DNA of 64,000 nucleotides from Teichococcus aestuarii (GTDB lineage Bacteria; Pseudomonadota; Alphaproteobacteria; Acetobacterales; Acetobacteraceae), in assembly GCF_003116135.1 (NCBI RefSeq), contig NZ_PDOA01000004.1:1-64000 (forward strand). The letters run 5' to 3'. Below, one piece after another: positions 61,677 to 64,000 of the stretch. Position 1 is the first letter of the stretch, and each line of letters begins with the position of its first letter. The notes beneath the pieces were generated by a model that had not been told where the DNA came from, made no database searches, and saw nothing but the letters and a program-made list of their open reading frames with translations. A program made the translations under genes and the position numbers.

Positions 61677-62024
61677 TCAGGCCGTGGCGAGCAGCGCCAC
61701 GCCGAGCGAGATCAGCCCGATCGCCGCGATCTTCTGCCCGCCCAGCGATTCGCCGAACAGGAAGTGGCCGACCAGGGCGATGACCACGTAGGAGGCGGCG
61801 GTGCAGGGCAGCGCCACGCTCATCGGGATCTTGCGCAGCGCCACGATGTAGAGCATCGCCGCGCCGCCGTAGCAGCCGAGGCCGATGATGGTCTGCCAGC
61901 GGAAGAGCTGGACGAGGAAATTGCCCTCGCCCAGCGTGCCCGCCTTCAGCAGCACCTGGCCGATGAGCGAGGTGAGGATGGCGGCGGCGAGGACCAGCCA
62001 GTACAGCGTCAGCGGCGCCGTCAC
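61677..62024 (-). CDS. small EamA/SMR-like membrane protein (ArnE/ArnF-type)
   Basis: The 115-residue protein has four hydrophobic helices (YWLVLAAAILTSLIGQVLLK, IIGLGCYGGAAMLYIVAL, SVALPCTAASYVVIALVGHF, KIAAIGLISLGVALL). This is half an EamA fold, as in ArnE/ArnF, which flip undecaprenyl-linked aminoarabinose. The GTG start overlaps the stop of the glycosyltransferase gene upstream (GTGA). A flippase for the lipid-linked sugar made by that enzyme is the best reading. Confidence 0.8.
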   Translation of the reverse strand: MTAPLTLYWLVLAAAILTSLIGQVLLKAGTLGEGNFLVQLFRWQTIIGLGCYGGAAMLYIVALRKIPMSVALPCTAASYVVIALVGHFLFGESLGGQKIAAIGLISLGVALLATA

Positions 62025-63049
62025 GGCGCGGCCCGCTCCAGCCGGGGCGCCTCGGGGGCGGCGCCGGCCGGCATGGCGCGCGCCGGGTGCAGCTCGCGCA
62101 CCACGCCCTGCGGCTTGCCGTTGGCGGAGAGGAAGGCGCGGCCGAGATACTCGCCCATCACGCCGAGGATCAGGAACTGCACGCCGGCGATCAGCAGCGT
62201 CACGGTCATCACCGAGGCCCAGCCGGAGGGCGTGTCGTTGGTCAGCGCCTCGATGATGGTGAAGATGGCGCCGAGCACGCCGAGCAGGCCCATCGCCACG
62301 CCGGCGAACATCGCCAGCCGCAGCGGCATCAGCGAGAAGTTGGTGGCGAGGTTCAGCCAGAGGCGGATCAGCCGGCGCAGCGTGTAGTTGCTGCGCCCCT
62401 CCATGCGCGCCAGGTGCATCACCTCGATGCTGTCGATGCGCTGCGTCACCTGCATCACCAGCCCGTCGATATAGGGGTAGGGGCCGGTGTAGCGGGCGAC
62501 CTCGCGCACCACGAGCGCCGACATGCAGCGGAAGGAGGAGAGGTAGAGGCCCTCCGGCTTGTCCATCAGCTGGTCCGCCACCCAGTTGGCGAAGCGGCTG
62601 CCGAGGTTGCGCCAGCCCTCGTGCTCCTTCTTGGCGTAGCGGGTGTAGACCACGTCCCAGCCGCCGAGCCGGGCGTGGTCGTAGAGCTTGACCACCTCCT
62701 CGGGCGGGTTCTGCAAATCGTCGTCCATGGTGATGACGTAGTCGCCGCGGGCATGGCGCAGCCCGGTCATGACCGCGTTGTGCTCGCCGAAATTGCGCGC
62801 GTGCTCGACATAGGTGAGCGGCACGCTGGCGGTGGCGGCAAGCTGGCGGCAGACATCGCCGCTGTTGTCCGGGCTGCCATCGTTCACCAGCACGATCTCG
62901 AGGCCGCCGGCCGGCCGCAGGGCGGAGAGGGCGGCCACCAGCTTCCCCACCGTGTCCGCGCCGCGATAGACCGGCACGACGATCGAGAGGCCGATGGCCG
63001 GGGCGGCGCCGGCCGGGGCGGGATATGGCGCGGGATGGGCGGTGGTCAT
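62021..63049 (-). CDS. GT2 family glycosyltransferase (ArnC/DPM1-like, polyprenyl-phosphate)
   Basis: The 342-residue enzyme has a GT-A domain with LSIVVPVYRGADTVGKLV, EIVLVNDGSPDNSG, ITMDDDLQNPPEEV (DxD metal site) and a KFRxxKR-type region, and two C-terminal membrane helices (LAMFAGVAMGLLGVLGAIFT and SVMTVTLLIAGVQFLILGVMGEYLGR). It transfers a sugar from a nucleotide donor to undecaprenyl phosphate at the inner membrane. It overlaps the methyltransferase stop (ATGA) and the ArnE-like gene start. This arrangement suggests modification of lipid A or a surface glycan. Confidence 0.93.
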   Translation of the reverse strand: MTTAHPAPYPAPAGAAPAIGLSIVVPVYRGADTVGKLVAALSALRPAGGLEIVLVNDGSPDNSGDVCRQLAATASVPLTYVEHARNFGEHNAVMTGLRHARGDYVITMDDDLQNPPEEVVKLYDHARLGGWDVVYTRYAKKEHEGWRNLGSRFANWVADQLMDKPEGLYLSSFRCMSALVVREVARYTGPYPYIDGLVMQVTQRIDSIEVMHLARMEGRSNYTLRRLIRLWLNLATNFSLMPLRLAMFAGVAMGLLGVLGAIFTIIEALTNDTPSGWASVMTVTLLIAGVQFLILGVMGEYLGRAFLSANGKPQGVVRELHPARAMPAGAAPEAPRLERAAP

Positions 63050-63849
63050 GGGCGTGGCATCCCTGGGGGGCTTCCTGAAGGCGTGTCCTGCGGCGGCGGC
63101 TGGCGGGGCCGCGTGGCGGTGGCCAGCACCGAGCCGCCGGCCGGGAAGCGCAGGCCGAGGCGGGCGAGGCCGGCCTCCGCGACGGTGGCCGCGCGCAGCG
63201 TCGCATCCAACCATGGCGGGAAGGGGGCGACGTCGCTGGCATCGCCCTCGCCGCGCGCCAGCAGCTTGCGCTGCGCCACCATCAGCGGCAGCAGCACGGC
63301 GTTCCAGTAGCGCGCCCCGGCGGCCTCGAAGCCGGCACCCGCCAGCAGGGCGCGCGCCTCGGGCGCGGTGTAGCGGCGGGCATTGTGCACCCGCAGGTCG
63401 TGCGCCGAGTGCAGCCAGCGGAAGGCGGGCAGGTTCAGCACCAGCAGGCCGCCCGGCGCCAGCACGCGGCGCATCTCGGCCAGCGCCGCCGCCTCGTCCA
63501 CCGCCGCGTGGCAGAGCACGTCCATGCTGGCCACCACGCTGAAGGCGCCGTCGGGGTAGGGCAGGCGGGCGGCATCCCCCGCGGCCACGGCGGCGCCGGA
63601 TTTCGCCGCCGCGCGGGCGGCGGCGGGGGGGTGGTATTCCAGCCCGTGCAGCGCCTGGCCGGGAAAGGCGCCGCGCAGGTGGCGCAGCAGCCCGCCCGTG
63701 CCGCAGCCCACATCCAGCCAGGGGCCGGGCGGCACGGGGTTGTCGCGCAGGCGGTCGCGCAGGGCGGTCTCGACGCGGTCGCGCAGGGCGCGGTACCACC
63801 ACATCCCGTCCTCGGCGGCGTCCATCAGGTCGTATTCGGCGGCGTCCAC
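63046..63849 (-). CDS. class I SAM-dependent methyltransferase
   Basis: The 267-residue protein has motif I LDVGCGTGGLLRHL, motif II GDAARLPYPDGAFSVVASMDVLCH, and ALAEMRRVLAPGGLLVLNLPAFRWLHSAHD with a W-L-x-S-x-H-D typical of methyltransferases in polysaccharide clusters. The start is GTG 63849 or ATG 63825; both are in frame. It is the first gene of a three-gene operon with the GT2 enzyme and the ArnE-like protein, so it may methylate the transferred sugar or a lipid carrier. Confidence 0.88.
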   Translation of the reverse strand: MDAAEYDLMDAAEDGMWWYRALRDRVETALRDRLRDNPVPPGPWLDVGCGTGGLLRHLRGAFPGQALHGLEYHPPAAARAAAKSGAAVAAGDAARLPYPDGAFSVVASMDVLCHAAVDEAAALAEMRRVLAPGGLLVLNLPAFRWLHSAHDLRVHNARRYTAPEARALLAGAGFEAAGARYWNAVLLPLMVAQRKLLARGEGDASDVAPFPPWLDATLRAATVAEAGLARLGLRFPAGGSVLATATRPRQPPPQDTPSGSPPGMPRP

Positions 63850-63926
63850 GGAAAACGCTTGTGACAGCGCCCGATCCTCGCCGCAATGGCATTGCAGGAA
63901 AGGGCGGAAAGGATGGCCCCGCCCCC

Positions 63927-64000
63927 ATGCCGCCCCGGACCCCTTCCGCCAGCGCCGGCAGCAGCGCCGCCTGGCTGCCGCGCCTGCCGGCGCTGCTGCC
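63927..64000 (+). CDS. start of a gene truncated by the window edge, possibly a membrane protein
   Basis: An ATG at 63927 opens a frame that continues to the window end, giving MPPRTPSASAGSSAAWLPRL then PALL. The hydrophobic turn after WLPRL looks like the first helix of an ArnT/PMT-like glycosyltransferase, which would fit the adjacent ArnC/ArnE-like genes. It is divergent from the methyltransferase with a 77-bp gap. With only 24 residues visible this is tentative. Confidence 0.35.
   Translation, partial: MPPRTPSASAGSSAAWLPRLPALL

Noticed and set aside
1-64000. tRNA or rRNA genes
   Set aside because: No cloverleaf-like segment ending in CCA-type acceptor pairing, GGTTCRA loop, or rRNA core sequence was seen in the intergenic regions by eye. 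A covariance-model scan was not possible.

Overview
The window is GC-rich, densely coded chromosomal DNA from an alphaproteobacterium. The gene content (FixK/FNR-controlled cbb3 oxidase operon, an ATP12-type F1 assembly chaperone, an L-sorbosone dehydrogenase homologue, many orphan Bug/TctC solute receptors, thrS-infC adjacency) suggests an Acetobacteraceae member close to Roseomonas. That placement is inference; there is no rRNA in the window.

Region 1 (1-1650) is the odd part. It is AT-rich, starts with the 3' end of an IS5-type transposase, and carries the remains of a P-loop ATPase gene whose 5' end was removed by the IS and which is also frameshifted. An imperfect inverted repeat and a hairpin close the island. 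From 1651 the sequence becomes uniformly GC-rich.

Region 2 (1.6-16.5 kb) holds an orphan peptide-type binding protein, a dCMP deaminase, a PRC-barrel protein, prfC, a DksA/TraR zinc finger, glutathione peroxidase, two tandem EamA exporters, a PanE-like reductase/SDR/membrane-protein operon, an SDR with a divergent LysR regulator, and a Bug receptor with an M20 carboxypeptidase. Region 3 (16.6-26.2 kb) holds a TfdA-like protein and an Asp/Glu-racemase-like protein that both lack expected active-site residues, a GGDEF-EAL protein divergent from a CheZ phosphatase with a doubled FliM-like tail, and an M20 amidohydrolase/SBP_bac_5/Bug/Bug cluster without transporter membrane subunits.

Region 4 (26.3-42.2 kb) is core physiology: a GNAT, DUF533 and DUF2189 proteins, the complete cbb3 oxidase operon ccoNOQP-ccoGHIS plus one extra small membrane gene behind a perfect FNR-type box, then thrS, infC (apparently starting at CTG), a strong terminator, a DUF1028 protein and guaA. 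Region 5 (42.2-51.8 kb) holds two regulator/enzyme pairs with palindromic operators (LysR with DJ-1/PfpI, HxlR with an atypical SDR), a sorbosone dehydrogenase lipoprotein, a Bcr/CflA exporter, an amino-acid binding protein, and an ATP12/acylphosphatase/glycosyltransferase operon. Region 6 (51.8-64 kb) holds MgtC, an AbgB-like amidohydrolase with a GNAT, a DUF4394 protein, glcB followed directly by an ECF sigma/anti-sigma pair, gamma-glutamyltransferase divergent from a small exported protein across a perfect operator-like palindrome, and a lipid-linked-sugar style glycosyltransferase/methyltransferase operon.

Two themes recur. Many enzymes act on N-acyl amino acids, amides or gamma-glutamyl bonds and sit beside solute receptors, so scavenging of small organic nitrogen compounds is plausible. 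Short tandem repeats of 14-16 bp occur in several intergenic gaps, and 15- and 27-bp in-frame duplications lie inside genes.
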